From NCBI GenBank assembly GCA_903896535.1, contig CAITYE010000337.1, positions 1-45,174 on the forward strand: a DNA stretch of 45,174 nt, read 5' to 3'. The notes below the pieces were generated by a model, which was not told the DNA's origin, made no database searches, and was given only the letters and a program-made list of their open reading frames with translations. This document shows positions 32,018-40,327 of the stretch, piece by piece. Positions within the stretch are counted from its first letter, which is position 1. The number at the start of each line of letters is the position of its first letter. Both the position numbers and the translations under genes were made by a program. Origin of the DNA: an uncultured Paracraurococcus sp. Its GTDB lineage: Bacteria; Pseudomonadota; Alphaproteobacteria; Acetobacterales; Acetobacteraceae.

Positions 32018-34102
32018 TCACCGGCCTTCCCTCCGCCAAGCCAGCAGCACAACCCCGAGCAGAAAGGGCAGGGCCAGCCAGGGCGGTAGCAACGGCAGGG
32101 CGGCGATGCCGGTCACGGTGTGATCGCCGTTCCGCCTAAGGCCGAGCCAGCCCGCACCCGCCGCGTCCCGCCCGGGCAGCACGCGGCGCAGTTCGGGCAA
32201 AGCACCGCCGCCCAGCCATTGGGCTCCGCCGCTGGTCGCCACGATGATCGGCCGCAGCCGCTCCGGGTCAGCCCGCAGATCGGCGAATTCCGGGGGGTTG
32301 GCAATGGCGGCTGCGGCAAAGGCGGTGCGGCGCCCATCGCCCGCCTGCCAGACGCCGGGCTGTTCGACCGCGAGACTCGCGCTCGCATGACCCCCAGGAC
32401 CCGGCGCCAATGGTACTTGTCGCTGGCTGCCATCGGGCGCGGTGACGGTCAGTGGCGGCAGTGGACCGGGCTCCAGGCTGCGGCGATCGATTCGCAAGCG
32501 GCCGGCTTCGATCCGCGCCGTCAGATCCTCCTCCTCCAGCTCTGGCTCGCGCATCAGCCAATGCGCGGCGCGGCGCAGCAGCTCGGCCTGCGGCCCGCCA
32601 CCGTCATGGCCGCGCGCCCAGAGCCAGATATGGTCGGATAGCAGGAGTGCGACCCGGCCCTCGCCGACGCGGTCGAGCAGCAGCAGCGGCTGGCCCCCGC
32701 CCGCTTCCATCACCAGCGCACCAGCGCGCGGCTCCGCCCGCAAACTGCGATACCAACGTCCCCAGCGTGGCTCCTGGCCTTCCGCGGTATTGGCACCGGG
32801 CAGGCCCTCGGTGACCGGGTGTCGGGCACCGAGGGCGGTGACACGCGGCCGATAGGCGCCGTCGGCAACCGCGGATTGCCCGCTCGTCGCGCTCGGGCGG
32901 GCCGGCAGCACGGCACCGAGCGGGGTCGCCGCGAGGCTAGCCGGCCCACCGAATTCCGGCCCTACGGAGAGTAGCAGTGCCCCGCCATTGCGCACGTAAT
33001 CGGCGATGTTGCGCAGATAGATCGGCGGCAGGATGCCGCGATTCGCGAAGCGGTCGAAGACAATCAGATCGAATTCCCGCAGCTTCGTCTGGAACAACTC
33101 GCGCACCGGAAAGGCGATCAGTGCCAGCTCGTTCAGCGGTGTCAGATCGTCCTTCTCGGGCGGGCGCAGAATCGTGAAATGCACGAGGTCCACGCCGGGA
33201 TCGGCCTTCAGCAGCCGTCGCCAGGTACGCTCCCCAGCATGCGGCTCGCCGGAGACCAGCAGCACCCGCAGCCGGTCGCGCACGCCCATCACGGTGATGA
33301 CAGCGCGGTTGTTCGCCTCGCTCACCTCGCCCGGCCTGGGCTCGGCGGCGAGTTCGATCACCGACGACCCGCCACGCTCGATGGGGACGGCGATCCGGTG
33401 TTCTCGCCCCAGCGGCACATTTTCGCTGCGTGGCGGCGCGCCGTCGCGGCGGATGGTCAGCCGTGCCACGCCCCCAGGATTGGTCACGCCGAGATCATCA
33501 ATCGCAACCCGCAGTTCCACCTCCTTGCCGACGATGCCGAAGCCTGGTGCTTCGATCACCCGCAGCCGGCGGTCGGTCTCGCCCGGGCGCCCTGGCAGCA
33601 AAACATGAAAGGGGGCGGCGATGGGCGAGGTCGCCGGCACGTCGTGGACCTGCCCGTCAGAGAGCGCGATCACGCCGGCGAGGCGTGCCCTGGGGATGTC
33701 AGCCAGCGCGCGATCCGCGGCGGCAAAAAGACGGGTGCCCTGATTGCCGCCCTCAGGCACCTCGACCACGCGCAACTCCAGCTCGGGCAGCTTGGCCGCG
33801 CGGGCCTCCAGCGCCGCGCGCGCCGCCTCGATCTGCTCGGCACGATTGGCGACGCGCGCGCTGTCCGAGCGATCCACCACAAGCAACGCAATGTCCGGCC
33901 GGGTCTCCCGCGTTTCCTGCACCAGGCGGGGATTGGCCAGGGCCAGCAGCAATAGTCCGAAACCAAGCGCCCGCCAGGTGACGCCGCGCGCCCGCCGCCA
34001 CAGTGCCGGTCCTAAGGCAAGCGCGGCAACCACCGCGAGCAGGCCCAGCAGCCAGAACGGCAGGATCGGCGCGAAATCGAAGCCGGCGACCGTGCGAATC
34101 AA
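32018..34102 (-). CDS. Large membrane-anchored protein with glutamine-amidotransferase-like core
   Basis: A 694-residue protein with two N-terminal membrane helices (ILPFWLLGLLAVVAALALG, RALGFGLLLLALANPRLV) and one near the C-terminus (LALPFLLGVVLLAW). Residues about 65-165 look like a von Willebrand A relative (ALLVVDRSDSARVANRAEQ, GVIALSDGQVHD). A stretch at about 300-450 (RVLLVSGEPHAGERTWRRLL, FDLIVFDRFANRGILPP, YVRNGGALLLSVGPEFGG) resembles class-I glutamine-amidotransferase-like folds without the catalytic Cys. This arrangement is known beside MoxR-DUF58-DUF4159 genes. Start overlaps the preceding stop as ATGA. Function is unknown; a periplasmic or envelope role is likely. Confidence 0.75.
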   Translation of the reverse strand: MIRTVAGFDFAPILPFWLLGLLAVVAALALGPALWRRARGVTWRALGFGLLLLALANPRLVQETRETRPDIALLVVDRSDSARVANRAEQIEAARAALEARAAKLPELELRVVEVPEGGNQGTRLFAAADRALADIPRARLAGVIALSDGQVHDVPATSPIAAPFHVLLPGRPGETDRRLRVIEAPGFGIVGKEVELRVAIDDLGVTNPGGVARLTIRRDGAPPRSENVPLGREHRIAVPIERGGSSVIELAAEPRPGEVSEANNRAVITVMGVRDRLRVLLVSGEPHAGERTWRRLLKADPGVDLVHFTILRPPEKDDLTPLNELALIAFPVRELFQTKLREFDLIVFDRFANRGILPPIYLRNIADYVRNGGALLLSVGPEFGGPASLAATPLGAVLPARPSATSGQSAVADGAYRPRVTALGARHPVTEGLPGANTAEGQEPRWGRWYRSLRAEPRAGALVMEAGGGQPLLLLDRVGEGRVALLLSDHIWLWARGHDGGGPQAELLRRAAHWLMREPELEEEDLTARIEAGRLRIDRRSLEPGPLPPLTVTAPDGSQRQVPLAPGPGGHASASLAVEQPGVWQAGDGRRTAFAAAAIANPPEFADLRADPERLRPIIVATSGGAQWLGGGALPELRRVLPGRDAAGAGWLGLRRNGDHTVTGIAALPLLPPWLALPFLLGVVLLAWRREGR

Positions 34103-36828
34103 TTCCCCAGCCTTTCGAGAATGGCCGGTACGTGCACCTGATCGCCCTTATAATTGCCGGTCAACGCGTACATCACGAGATTGACCCCAAAGCGATAGGC
34201 CAACATGCGTTGGCGTGCCCCACCGGGGATTACCGCGAAGGGCGTATTGCCCTTGCCATCCATCGCCCAGGCCGCCCCCCAGTCATGCCCGCCGATAATG
34301 ACCGGCGAGACGCTGTCATTCGCCCGGTCCTGCTCCCGCGCCGCCCAGACCTGCCCCCCGGCGAAGCGGCCCGGCAGGTCCGGCAGCAGGTAGAAAGCGC
34401 GGCGCAGCACATGATCCTCGGCGATCGGCGCGAGCGGTGGAATGGCCAGATCGCGCGTCAGCCGCTTGAGCGCCGACCGCGCCCCTGGGGAAAACCCGTC
34501 GCCCGAGCCCTCATCCCGGGTATCGAAAAGGATGATCCCGCCATTGCGCATGAAGCTGTTCAACGCCGCCACGGCGACCGCATCGGGCGCCGGCGCATCG
34601 GGCAGCACCACCCAGTACAGCAGGGGGAAGAAGGAGAGGTCGTCCTGCCCCGGGACCACCGCCGCAGGCTCGGCCAGCGCAGCAGCTGTCCGGCGATTGA
34701 CGAAATCGGACAGGCCCACCAGCCCCATTCGCGCCGTGTCATCGGCCGCCGCATCGCCGGTCGTCACATAGGCCAGCCGCGTCGCCAGCGCTGGATCGCC
34801 CCCGGGTGCGGGCATCCTCTGGCCCCAGGCGCTGCTGCCCGCCAAGACCAGCCCGAGCAGCGCCGCGGCCCGTCCCGGCCGCCCAAGCAGGCCGCGCTGC
34901 TGAAGGCCGATCAACAGGTCGAGCGCGAGGAGCAGCAGTGCCGCCGCCAGCAGCCACGGGCCGAGATCGCGCTCCGCCGGAATGCCCGATATCGCCGCGA
35001 GGCGCGCGCCAGCGGGCGGCGCGGGCGCGGCGACGGGCGCCGGTAGCGCACCGCCGAGATTGAGCGCCCGGCGCCAAGCGATCGCCGCCGGGTCCTGCCC
35101 CGCCGTGCCGTACCAGCCGGGCGGATGGCGCGGGGATGGAAGGGCGGTCTCAAAACCCGCTGCCGCCAGCGCGGCGGCGGCGGGCGGCGGCGTCCCCAGC
35201 CGGCCGAACCCATCCAACGTCTCAAGCGGCGCCAGCGGCGCCTCGCCCTCGGCGCCCTGGATACCGGCTGAGAGCGCGACAATCCGGCGCAGCATCTGCA
35301 CGAAAAGGCCGGAGAGCGGCAGGTTCGACCATTCGGCATTGGCGGTCACGTGGAAGAGCACGATCCGGCCCCGGCCCAGCGGCACAGCGGTGACAAGCGG
35401 TGTACCATCGGCCAATCGGGCCCAGGTGCGCTCACTCAGCCTTGGCGAGGGTTCGGCAAGCACCTGCCGCTGTACCGTGATCTCCGGGTTCGGGACGAGA
35501 CCGGCGAAGGGCGAGCCGGCGGAGAAATCCGCCAGGTGCTGCGGCTGCTCCCAGGACAACGCGCCACCTAATTGCCGCTCTGCCCGGAACGTCACGGGGA
35601 GCAGCGGATCGGGGCTTTCGGCCAATCGGGGGCCGGCAAATCGCAGGAGAGTACCACCCGCTTCGACCCATTTCGCCAGCGCCGCCTGCTCCGCACCCGG
35701 CGCCACCGGCCGGTCGGCCAGGACCACCACAGCGAGCGGCCGCGCGAGCAAGCTCTCCAGCGACCCGCGCCGTAGCTCGGCATAGGGACCCAGGGCCCGA
35801 TCGAGATAGAATAAATCGCCGATCAGCGGCGCATCAGCGGCCTCCTCGACCGCCGGCAGTAGACCGATCGGCCGACGGCGGAACCGCTCGTCGAGCAAGG
35901 CCACTGCGCCCGCGCTCGCCACGCCGTCGAGGTCCAATCGGGTGAGCTGATTGCGCAGCTCAGGCGGCAATTCGAGCATTGCCTCGCCGCCACTCGCATA
36001 GGCGGGAATCGCCACAGTCGCGCGAGCGAGGGTTCGGCCATCGCCGGTGCGCGCCAGCGCAACCACTTGCCGATCGCTGCCCGACGGCAGGGCTTGGACG
36101 CTGAGGCGGAGGCGATCGGCCTCGGCGATCGGGGGCGGGAGCAGAAAGATCGGGCTCGCCTCGGCCCGTGCCACCGTCAACTCGGCAGCCGCCGCCAGTG
36201 CCGCATCCAAGCCGTCCGGAGCGCCACCATGGGCAAGACCATCGGTGATGAAGAGGCTGCCGAGCGGCCCGGGCTCGGCAGCCCGCCAGGCAGCGAAGGC
36301 AGACGCGGCGGCGGCGCGGTCCGGCGGCCAGGGCTTCGGGCGCAGCGCCGCGAGCCGGGCGCGCATATCAGCCGCTGGCATCGGCCCCAGCACGCGCAAT
36401 GGCTCGCCCGTCTCGGCCGGGGCGGTGCGCAGCAGAGCGAGTTGACGGCCCACCCGCCCGGCCGCTTCGAGCGCTGCGTTCGCCGTGGCGAGCCGCTGCG
36501 GCCAATCGCCGCCGGACGACCAGCCATCGTCGATCACCAGCAGCAGAGTGCCCGCCCCGGTCGCTGCAGCGCCTGGGCCCAGTACCGGCCGGGCCAGCCC
36601 CAAGATGATCAGCGCCGCAGCAAGCAGCCGCAGCAAAAGCAACCACCAGGGCGTGCGGGCCGGCGTCTGTTCGGTCAGCGGCAAGTCCCGCAGCAGGCCG
36701 ATGGACGGCAAAGTGACGCGGCGCGGCGCCGGCGGAGTGACGCGGAGCAGCCACCACAGCACCGGCAGGGCTGGCAGGGCCAGCAGCAGCCATGGCGCAG
36801 CGAATGCGATCGGCCCGAGGCTCAACAT
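34099..36828 (-). CDS. BatA-domain and DUF4159 fusion membrane protein
   Basis: A 909-residue protein. The N-terminus is a BatA (aerotolerance-regulator) unit with two helices (FAAPWLLLALPALPVLWWLL, WWLLLLRLLAAALIILGLAR) and the RRVTLPSIGLLRDLPLTEQT segment. A vWA-like region follows (LLLVIDDGWSSGGDWPQRL). A membrane helix near residue 645 (WLLAAALLLLALDLLIGL) precedes the C-terminal DUF4159 domain (about 690-909). That domain has LSFFPLLYWVVLPDAP, MRNGGIILFDTRDEGSG, HVLRRAFYLLPDLPGRF and YRFGVNLVMYALTGNYKGDQ. It lies 4 bp after DUF58 and overlaps the next gene by 4 bp. Proteins of this type are predicted to act with MoxR and DUF58, but no activity is established. Confidence 0.85.
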   Translation of the reverse strand: MLSLGPIAFAAPWLLLALPALPVLWWLLRVTPPAPRRVTLPSIGLLRDLPLTEQTPARTPWWLLLLRLLAAALIILGLARPVLGPGAAATGAGTLLLVIDDGWSSGGDWPQRLATANAALEAAGRVGRQLALLRTAPAETGEPLRVLGPMPAADMRARLAALRPKPWPPDRAAAASAFAAWRAAEPGPLGSLFITDGLAHGGAPDGLDAALAAAAELTVARAEASPIFLLPPPIAEADRLRLSVQALPSGSDRQVVALARTGDGRTLARATVAIPAYASGGEAMLELPPELRNQLTRLDLDGVASAGAVALLDERFRRRPIGLLPAVEEAADAPLIGDLFYLDRALGPYAELRRGSLESLLARPLAVVVLADRPVAPGAEQAALAKWVEAGGTLLRFAGPRLAESPDPLLPVTFRAERQLGGALSWEQPQHLADFSAGSPFAGLVPNPEITVQRQVLAEPSPRLSERTWARLADGTPLVTAVPLGRGRIVLFHVTANAEWSNLPLSGLFVQMLRRIVALSAGIQGAEGEAPLAPLETLDGFGRLGTPPPAAAALAAAGFETALPSPRHPPGWYGTAGQDPAAIAWRRALNLGGALPAPVAAPAPPAGARLAAISGIPAERDLGPWLLAAALLLLALDLLIGLQQRGLLGRPGRAAALLGLVLAGSSAWGQRMPAPGGDPALATRLAYVTTGDAAADDTARMGLVGLSDFVNRRTAAALAEPAAVVPGQDDLSFFPLLYWVVLPDAPAPDAVAVAALNSFMRNGGIILFDTRDEGSGDGFSPGARSALKRLTRDLAIPPLAPIAEDHVLRRAFYLLPDLPGRFAGGQVWAAREQDRANDSVSPVIIGGHDWGAAWAMDGKGNTPFAVIPGGARQRMLAYRFGVNLVMYALTGNYKGDQVHVPAILERLGN

Positions 36829-36832
36829 TCGG

Positions 36833-37717
36833 TCATTCCGGGCCGAGCGCCTGCCACAAGGCCAGGAGCGCGGCCTCCGGCGGCTGGTCGGTACGGTGGG
36901 TCAGGAAGCGCCAGCCCGCCGCGCCAGCAATGGCGGCGAGGCCTTCGCGTTGGCGCGCCAGGCGTTGCAGATAGACCGGGCGGGCATCCTCGACCCGCGG
37001 GACCAGGACCTGCCCGCCGCCCCATTCGAACAGCACCCGCCCGGCATAGGCCCGATTGCCCTCACCGAGCGTTGCCTCGTCGGGGTCGAGCACCTGCACC
37101 AGATGCCCGCGCACCGGCCAAGCGGCGAGCGCCTGCACGGCGGCCTGAATTTCAGCGAGCGGGGAGAGGAAATCGCCGAACAGCACCACCCGGGCGTGTC
37201 GCGGCAAATCCGGATCGGGCGCCGGTAGGGCCGCGGATTTCACGACCTGTGCCAGGGCCTCCACCACCGCCGTCAGACCCGCCCGGCCGCTATGACTTCG
37301 CGCGGGGCCGCCGAGCAGACGTACCCTTTCGCCACCCCGCAGCGCCAGGGCAGCCAGCGCCGCGACAAGCAGTTCCGCCCGCGCGCGCTTGCTCGGGCGC
37401 CCTCGGTCGAAGACCCATTCCATCGAACGCGAAGCATCGGCCCAAAGGCAAAGTGTCTGCGCCGCTTCCCATTCGGTCTCGCGGATAAAGAGACGATCCG
37501 ACTTGGCGCTCTGCCGCCAGTCGATGCGGCTGGTCGTATCGCCGGGCAGAAAGGGCCGAAATTGCCAGAACGCATCGCCCTGGCCGGCCCGGCGGCGGCC
37601 ATGCACGCCCTGCAACACGGTGCTCGCCACCCGGTCGGCGGCGACGACGAGCGGCGGCAGGGCAGCGCCGAGCGCTTCCGCCCTGAGTGCCGCGGCGGCA
37701 GGCGAGGGCTCAGCCAA
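36833..37717 (-). CDS. DUF58 domain-containing protein
   Basis: A 294-residue protein of the DUF58 family, which adopts a vWA-related fold and accompanies MoxR ATPases. The diagnostic stretch is FRPFLPGDTTSRIDWRQSAK followed by RLFIRETEWE (residues about 54-85). A vWA-like beta strand with Asp/Ser (LCLWADASRSMEW) lies at about 88-101 and may bind a metal. It starts within the last 8 nt of the moxR gene, so translation is coupled. No membrane helix is present, unlike some DUF58 proteins. Confidence 0.9.
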   Translation of the reverse strand: MAEPSPAAAALRAEALGAALPPLVVAADRVASTVLQGVHGRRRAGQGDAFWQFRPFLPGDTTSRIDWRQSAKSDRLFIRETEWEAAQTLCLWADASRSMEWVFDRGRPSKRARAELLVAALAALALRGGERVRLLGGPARSHSGRAGLTAVVEALAQVVKSAALPAPDPDLPRHARVVLFGDFLSPLAEIQAAVQALAAWPVRGHLVQVLDPDEATLGEGNRAYAGRVLFEWGGGQVLVPRVEDARPVYLQRLARQREGLAAIAGAAGWRFLTHRTDQPPEAALLALWQALGPE

Positions 37718-38738
37718 GCTGGGCCTTCAGCGCGGCGATGACATCAGCCAGCCGCACCCCTTCCGCGCGCGCGGCGAAGTTCAGCGCCATCCGGTGCCGC
37801 AGCACCGGCTCGGCGAGTTCCAGAACATCCTCGACCGAGGGTGCGAGGCGGCCATCGAGCACGGCGCGGGCGCGCGTTGCCAGCATCAGGGCCTGGGCGG
37901 CGCGCGGCCCGGGTCCCCAGGCGAGATGCTTGCTGACCGTCGGCAGGACGGACTCCGCCGGCCGTGCGCCGCGGACCAGCTTTAGGATTGCGTCCAGCAC
38001 CCCCTCACCAACCGGCATCCGCCGGATCAACTGCTGTGCGGCGATCAACTCGGCCGCGCTCATCGCCGCGGCCGGCTTCGCCTCCCGCGCGCCAGTCGTG
38101 GCCAGCAGCATCGCCCGTTCCGCGGCAGCGTCCGGGTAGGTGATCTCGATCTCCAGAAGGAACCGGTCGAGCTGTGCCTCGGGCAGTGGGTAAGTCCCCT
38201 CCTGCTCGATCGGGTTCTGCGTGGCGAGGACGTGAAACGGGGCCGGCAATGGGTGGGAGACACCGGCGACCGCAACCTGGTGTTCCTGCATGGCCTGCAA
38301 TAGGGCCGATTGCGTGCGCGGGCTGGCGCGGTTGATTTCATCGGCCATCAGCAGTTGGCAGAAGACCGGGCCAGGCAGGAATCGGAAGGCGCGCCGCCCG
38401 CCCTCGCTCTCCTCCAGCACCTCCGAGCCGATGATATCTGCCGGCATCAGGTCGGGCGTGAACTGGACGCGGCGGGCATCCAGGCCAAGCACGGTGCCAA
38501 GCGTCTCGACCAAGCGCGTCTTGCCGAGCCCGGGGACGCCGACCAGCAGCCCATGGCCACCCGAGAGCAGGGTGATCAGGGTCTGCTCGACCACCTCCTC
38601 CTGGCCGAAGATAACCCGCGCGATCGCCTCCCTCACCCCGGCGAGGCGGGCGCCGAGCGCCTCGGCCTCGGCGATCAGGGCATTTGGGTCAGGAAGCGAG
38701 TTCCCCCCGGATTGCGGCATGCCGGCCACTTCAACCAT
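37710..38738 (-). CDS. MoxR family AAA+ ATPase
   Basis: A 342-residue AAA+ protein. Walker A is GVPGLGKT (67-74), Walker B LLMADEINRASPRTQSALLQ, sensor 1 ATQNPIEQEGTYPLPEAQLD, and the Arg-finger/sensor-2 region is in TRARAVLDGRLAPSVEDVL. MoxR proteins act as chaperone-like ATPases for vWA partners, here DUF58 and the BatA/DUF4159 protein. The ATG at 38738 (MVEVAGMPQSGG) is used; a longer frame starts at 38801 within the divergent gene's region. It opens the operon. Confidence 0.92.
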   Translation of the reverse strand: MVEVAGMPQSGGNSLPDPNALIAEAEALGARLAGVREAIARVIFGQEEVVEQTLITLLSGGHGLLVGVPGLGKTRLVETLGTVLGLDARRVQFTPDLMPADIIGSEVLEESEGGRRAFRFLPGPVFCQLLMADEINRASPRTQSALLQAMQEHQVAVAGVSHPLPAPFHVLATQNPIEQEGTYPLPEAQLDRFLLEIEITYPDAAAERAMLLATTGAREAKPAAAMSAAELIAAQQLIRRMPVGEGVLDAILKLVRGARPAESVLPTVSKHLAWGPGPRAAQALMLATRARAVLDGRLAPSVEDVLELAEPVLRHRMALNFAARAEGVRLADVIAALKAQLG

Positions 38739-38835
38739 GCTCTTACCAACCCCAATATGACATCCTGGGCGGATACTCCGCCGACAAGAGATGTGGATCA
38801 CTCAGACTATGGCCAGGGGCTGCGGCAACAAAGCG

Positions 38836-39426
38836 ATGATTGATCCGACCCCTCGGGGAATAGCGGCGGGGGGCGGGGGCGGGGGCATGCCGGCTGGCGG
38901 GCGGCGGCCGGTCGAGCAGGGGGATTTTGGCATCCGCATCGATCGCCAGGGCAACTGGCACTATCGCGGCAGCCCAATCCATCGGAAGGAGTTGGTCTGT
39001 CTCTTCGCCTCCGTGCTGCAGCGGGCGCCGGATGGCGGCTTCTGGTTGGAGACGCCAGCCGAGCGCGGTTGGATCACGGTCGAAGACGCCCCGTTCATGG
39101 CCGTGGAGATGTGGTGGCGAGATTGCGATTGTGGCGACGGCAAGCCGCGGCAATGCCTTGCCTTCCGTACCAACCTCGATCAGATCATCACCGCCGGGCC
39201 TGAGCATCCGATCCACGTGCATCTCGACCCCCAGACCCGCGAGCCACGTCCCTACATCACCGTCCGTCCGGGCCTTGAGGCCAAGATCAACCGGGCGGTG
39301 TTCTACGAACTGGTCGCCCTGGGGGAGACCGAGACGATCGATGGTCGCGCTGTCCATGGCGTCTGGTCGGAGGGCGTTTTCTTCCCGATCGATGACGTCC
39401 CACAACTCGACGCCGCCGCGGAGTGA
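38836..39426 (+). CDS. DUF1285 domain-containing protein
   Basis: A 196-residue cytoplasmic protein of the DUF1285 family. Conserved segments are FGIRIDRQGNWHYRGSPIHR, LVCLFASVLQRAPDGGFWLE, WITVEDAPFMAVEMWW, AFRTNLDQIITAGPEHPIH and PRPYITVRPGLEAKINRAVF. The protein is all-beta and of unknown function. The start is uncertain: ATG at 38836 is used; in-frame ATGs at 38791 and 38809 are possible, and none has a good ribosome site. A Gly-rich run follows the start. It is divergent from moxR and is followed by the Nudix gene 58 bp later. Confidence 0.85.
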   Translation: MIDPTPRGIAAGGGGGGMPAGGRRPVEQGDFGIRIDRQGNWHYRGSPIHRKELVCLFASVLQRAPDGGFWLETPAERGWITVEDAPFMAVEMWWRDCDCGDGKPRQCLAFRTNLDQIITAGPEHPIHVHLDPQTREPRPYITVRPGLEAKINRAVFYELVALGETETIDGRAVHGVWSEGVFFPIDDVPQLDAAAE

Positions 39427-39484
39427 TTGCCGTCAGGGCAAAAAGGCGCGATCAGGGTCGGGTGCACGCACCGCGATACCCCGA

Positions 39485-40069
39485 ATGACCCCGGCCGATA
39501 TCATCGCCCGACTGTCCGACCCCGCCGCTCGGCGGCTGATCGGCACCGAGCGGACCGCCGGGCCGCCGGAGGCCACCGCCCCCGTCGCCGCCGCCGTCCT
39601 GGTGCCCATCCTACTGCGCCCGGCACCCAGCATCCTGCTGACGCTTCGTGCCGCGCGCCTGAAGGCACATGCCGGCCAAGTCAGCTTCCCCGGTGGCCGG
39701 ATCGAGGCGGGCGAGACCCCGGAGCAGGCCGCCGTTCGGGAAGCGACAGAGGAGGTCGGTCTTGCCGCCCACCTGCCTGATCTGCATGGCCGGCTGCCGA
39801 CCCATGTCACCGGCACCGGCTACCATATCACCCCGGTCGTCGCGCTCGTGCCAGCGCCGCTGAACCTGACCGCCGATCCCGGCGAGGTCGAAGAGATTTT
39901 CGAACTCCCCCTCGCGCTCGTGCTCGACCCCACAAAGCCGGAGCGGCGTAGCCGCGAATTCCAGGGCCGGCAGCGGGAGTTCTGGGTCTGGCCACATGAC
40001 CGGCACTATATCTGGGGGGCGACTGCGGCGATCCTGGTCAATCTCGGCCGGGTCCTGCGGGGGGGTTGA
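39485..40069 (+). CDS. CoA pyrophosphatase-like Nudix hydrolase
   Basis: A 194-residue Nudix enzyme that would cleave coenzyme A or its thioesters to 3',5'-ADP and phosphopantetheine. The Nudix box is a perfect fit: G-x5-E-x7-REATEEVGL at residues 71-93. The CoA-pyrophosphatase signature (LRAARLKAHAGQVSFPGG) lies just before it. The C-terminal YIWGATAAILVNL helix is also typical. The ATG at 39485 starts MTPADIIARLSDP; an antisense-looking longer frame upstream is rejected. It is followed within 6 bp by a small membrane-protein gene and the CCA-transferase gene. Confidence 0.9.
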   Translation: MTPADIIARLSDPAARRLIGTERTAGPPEATAPVAAAVLVPILLRPAPSILLTLRAARLKAHAGQVSFPGGRIEAGETPEQAAVREATEEVGLAAHLPDLHGRLPTHVTGTGYHITPVVALVPAPLNLTADPGEVEEIFELPLALVLDPTKPERRSREFQGRQREFWVWPHDRHYIWGATAAILVNLGRVLRGG

Positions 40070-40075
40070 GGCGGC

Positions 40076-40327
40076 GTGGCCTATCTCCTTGAGTTTCTGC
40101 TTTTCCTCTCACCCTTCGCTGTCTTCTGGCTATGGCGGCGATACCGGCCAGATCATGCGCCCGACGGACCCCTGATGATTGCTGCATTGCTCGGCGTCGG
40201 GCTGATGCTCGCGGCGGGGGTTTGGTATGGGCTCTCCGTTTCCATGCCGCGCCACCCCAATTATGTGCCGGCGCAAATGGATGCCGAAGGGCATGTCGTG
40301 CCGGGCGGCGCGAGGCCAGCCCGGTGA
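40076..40327 (+). CDS. Small membrane protein (DUF6111-like)
   Basis: An 83-residue protein starting at GTG (40076). It has two membrane helices, LLEFLLFLSPFAVFWLWRRY and LMIAALLGVGLMLAAGVWYG, then a polar tail (PNYVPAQMDAEGHVVPGG). A short two-helix protein between the Nudix and CCA-transferase genes is common in alphaproteobacteria and is listed as DUF6111 there; I am fairly but not fully sure of that family name. Its TGA overlaps the GTG start of the next gene (GTGA), so the two are co-translated. Role unknown. Confidence 0.75.
   Translation: MAYLLEFLLFLSPFAVFWLWRRYRPDHAPDGPLMIAALLGVGLMLAAGVWYGLSVSMPRHPNYVPAQMDAEGHVVPGGARPAR

Noticed and set aside
36067-37488. A 473-codon open frame on the plus strand
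   Set aside because: Antisense to the BatA/DUF4159 and DUF58 genes; Arg/Pro/Gly-rich shadow of GC-rich coding DNA.
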